The position numbers were made by a program, and so were the translations under genes. The notes beneath the pieces were generated by a model. It was not told where the DNA came from. It did not search any database and saw only the letters and a list, made by a program, of their open reading frames with translations. This document shows positions 4,870-5,679 of a stretch of 5,679 nt of DNA, piece after piece; positions within the stretch are counted from its first letter, which is position 1, and every line of letters starts with the position of its first letter. This stretch comes from Actinomycetota bacterium (lineage in GTDB: Bacteria > Actinomycetota > Thermoleophilia > Solirubrobacterales > Solirubrobacteraceae), in contig CAJCIJ010000371.1 in assembly GCA_903970315.1 (NCBI GenBank), positions 1 through 5,679 of the forward strand, read 5' to 3'.

Positions 4870-4886
4870 GCCGCTCGTGTAGCGGC
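4870..4886 (+). terminator. Short stem-loop after the endolysin, weak terminator candidate
   Basis: GCCGCT (4870-4875) and AGCGGC (4881-4886) pair around the loop CGTGT, 11 bases past the endolysin stop codon. No T-run follows on the plus strand. It may cooperate with the adjacent hairpin at 4897-4923 to end the lysis transcript. Confidence 0.35.
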
Positions 4887-4888
4887 GC

Positions 4889-4923
4889 AACGAAAAGCCG
4901 GCCCCCAGGAGTGGGAGGCCGGC
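4889..4923 (-). terminator. Intrinsic terminator of the integrase operon
   Basis: Minus-strand transcripts meet a GCCGGCC/GGCCGGC stem (4923-4917 with 4903-4897), extended by three further G-C pairs past a one-base bulge, with a six-base loop. TTTTCGTT follows (4896-4889). It sits 31 bp past the stop of the 71-aa gene. On the plus strand the same hairpin lacks a T-run but could act as a weak end for the lysis mRNA. Confidence 0.72.
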
Positions 4924-4954
4924 AGTGTCGCATGTGGCTGCGGCGAGCGACGAG

Positions 4955-5170
4955 CTACGTGTACCGCGGCGCGTAGGGTGGCCGTGGATCGTCGATCAGC
5001 TCGCACCTAAAGGGCTCGCTGACGTAGGCGCACTGGTCGCAGCGGAATCGCCATATCGGGCCAAAGAGAGAGGGGGGCTCAGGTTCGCCAAAGAGCATGC
5101 CGCGGCACGTGATCGGGTGACCCGCCAGGCCCTCGAGCTCCCGGCGCAGCGCCGGGCCGTCAATCTCCAT
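4955..5170 (-). CDS. Small Cys-containing protein of unknown function (possible zinc-binding)
   Basis: The protein has 71 aa. His18, Cys22, the pair Cys44/Cys47 (FRCDQCAYVS) and Cys56 could form a small zinc-ribbon-like site, although the spacing matches no family I can name. The C-terminus is Pro/Tyr-rich. Its ATG lies one base after the stop of the 91-aa gene (TGACATGG), so it is probably translated by coupling; a GTG at 5179 would add three residues. It is the last gene before the operon terminator. The longer open frame extending to 5431 is antisense-free but only shadows the 91-aa gene and is not used. A small accessory, host-takeover or excision-related role is possible but unsupported. 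Confidence 0.6.
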   Translation of the reverse strand: MEIDGPALRRELEGLAGHPITCRGMLFGEPEPPSLFGPIWRFRCDQCAYVSEPFRCELIDDPRPPYAPRYT

Positions 5171-5171
5171 G

Positions 5172-5447
5172 TCAGCCACCAGCCAGCGGCCGCGAGGGCG
5201 TGTCGCGCTCGGCGTCCAGCTCGGGATCTTCGCCTCGCTCGAGCCAGTGTTTCCAGCGGCGATCGTCGGCCGAAGGGAAGCGCCGGCGCAGCTCAGCGGC
5301 GATGATCGTCCGGAGTTGGTCAGATAGGGCCGCGGCGACATCATCCTCAATGTCGCCGAGCGCCAGGGCGGCGCCCAACTCAAAGCGCGTGTTTTCATAG
5401 TCGCCCGTGTTGACCAGCCGTGCCACGACAACGTGTACCACCTGCAT
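5172..5447 (-). CDS. Small phage-type protein of unknown function
   Basis: The protein has 91 aa. An N-terminal beta pair (MQVVHVVVARLVNTGDYENT and FELGAALAL) is followed by an acidic helix (about 32-55) and a charged C-terminus. The GDYENTRFEL motif resembles small phage or plasmid proteins with an NxGxYE/N-x-x-VE core whose function is not known to me. The ATG at 5447 is chosen because a strong Shine-Dalgarno sequence (GAGGAGGG, 8 bases upstream) fills the 14-base gap after the integrase stop; an in-frame start at 5498 would lie inside the integrase gene. It is the third gene of the regulator-integrase operon. It might be an excision or replication accessory factor, but no helix-turn-helix or MerR-like excisionase pattern is visible. 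Confidence 0.68.
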   Translation of the reverse strand: MQVVHVVVARLVNTGDYENTRFELGAALALGDIEDDVAAALSDQLRTIIAAELRRRFPSADDRRWKHWLERGEDPELDAERDTPSRPLAGG

Positions 5448-5461
5448 GTCCTTCTCCCTCC

Positions 5462-5679
5462 TCACAGGGCCGCGATCGCGGCCGCGTTCTCGTCCCACAA
5501 TTGTGCCGGCCGGATGTACGACCGGGCGATCAGCAGCGAGCGGTGGCCCGTCTGCGCCATGATGCTACGTTCGCTCGCCCCGGCCGCGGCTGCCGCCGTC
5601 GCAAAGCCGGCCCGTAGCGAATGTCCGGAGTATTCGCCGACCAGGCCGGCCTGCAGGGCCACCCGCTTGACAAGCCTGG
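5462..5679 (-). CDS. Tyrosine integrase, C-terminal part (continuation of the gene at 1-919)
   Basis: This segment holds the C-terminal catalytic motifs: GHSLR (His279, Arg282), TGHR (His305) and the nucleophile Tyr314 in ARSYIRP, ending DENAAAIAAL and TGA at 5462-5464. Bases 5539-5679 duplicate 1-141; only 5462-5538 are new. An apparent start inside this stretch is internal to the gene. The stop is 14 bp before the next gene in the operon. Confidence 0.93.
   Translation of the reverse strand, partial: RLVKRVALQAGLVGEYSGHSLRAGFATAAAAAGASERSIMAQTGHRSLLIARSYIRPAQLWDENAAAIAAL
5539..5679. repeat. Terminal overlap, right copy (circular contig end)
   Basis: Identical to 1-141; see the left copy. 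For analyses of the circle, one copy should be removed so that base 5538 is followed by base 1. Confidence 0.93.

Noticed and set aside
3791..4933. Long minus-strand open frame (380 codons) opposite the lysis genes and origin region
   Set aside because: It runs antisense to the overlapping holin and CHAP genes and through the iteron and hairpin region, with an Arg/Ala-rich low-complexity translation and no family features.

Overview
The window is best read as one complete circular element of 5,538 bp, opened inside a gene. The first 141 bases (1-141) recur exactly as the last 141 (5539-5679). Joining the ends through this overlap restores an uninterrupted 331-codon tyrosine integrase reading frame that crosses the cut. 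The DNA is GC-rich, Shine-Dalgarno sequences are strong where they matter, and DnaA-box-like words resemble TTGTCCACA. This suggests a high-GC bacterial host, possibly Actinomycetota or Chloroflexota, but the host cannot be fixed from this sequence alone.

Layout on the circle: (1) A minus-strand control and integration operon starts at a promoter near 1532-1560 that has a perfect palindromic operator at its start site. It encodes a ribbon-helix-helix-type regulator (912-1481), the tyrosine integrase (919 through the junction to 5462), a 91-aa small protein (5172-5447) and a 71-aa Cys-containing small protein (4955-5170), and ends at an intrinsic terminator (4889-4923). (2) A minus-strand structural pair lies behind a promoter whose -35 and -10 both sit in palindromes (3737-3784): a 170-aa protein of unknown fold (3172-3684) and a 453-aa collagen-like, probably fibre or receptor-binding protein (1790-3151). 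(3) A plus-strand lysis cassette encodes a one-helix holin-like protein (4230-4457) overlapping a minimal CHAP endolysin (4457-4858), with GC-rich hairpins on both sides. (4) Between (2) and (3) is a 545-bp gene-free region with three tandem iteron-like repeats, a 16-bp inverted repeat and DnaA-box-like words. It is the best candidate for an origin or packaging region.

I recognise no replication initiator, terminase, portal, major capsid protein or relaxase. An integrase, a regulator, lysis genes and a virion-surface-like protein, without replication or packaging genes, point to a very small phage satellite (helper-dependent integrative element). Such an element would be expected to borrow replication and particles from a helper phage while supplying its own fibre and lysis functions. 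Alternatives are a deletion derivative of a temperate phage, or a tiny virus whose capsid protein is unrecognised (the 170-aa protein being the only candidate). The satellite reading is inference; the circularity, gene set and repeats are seen directly.
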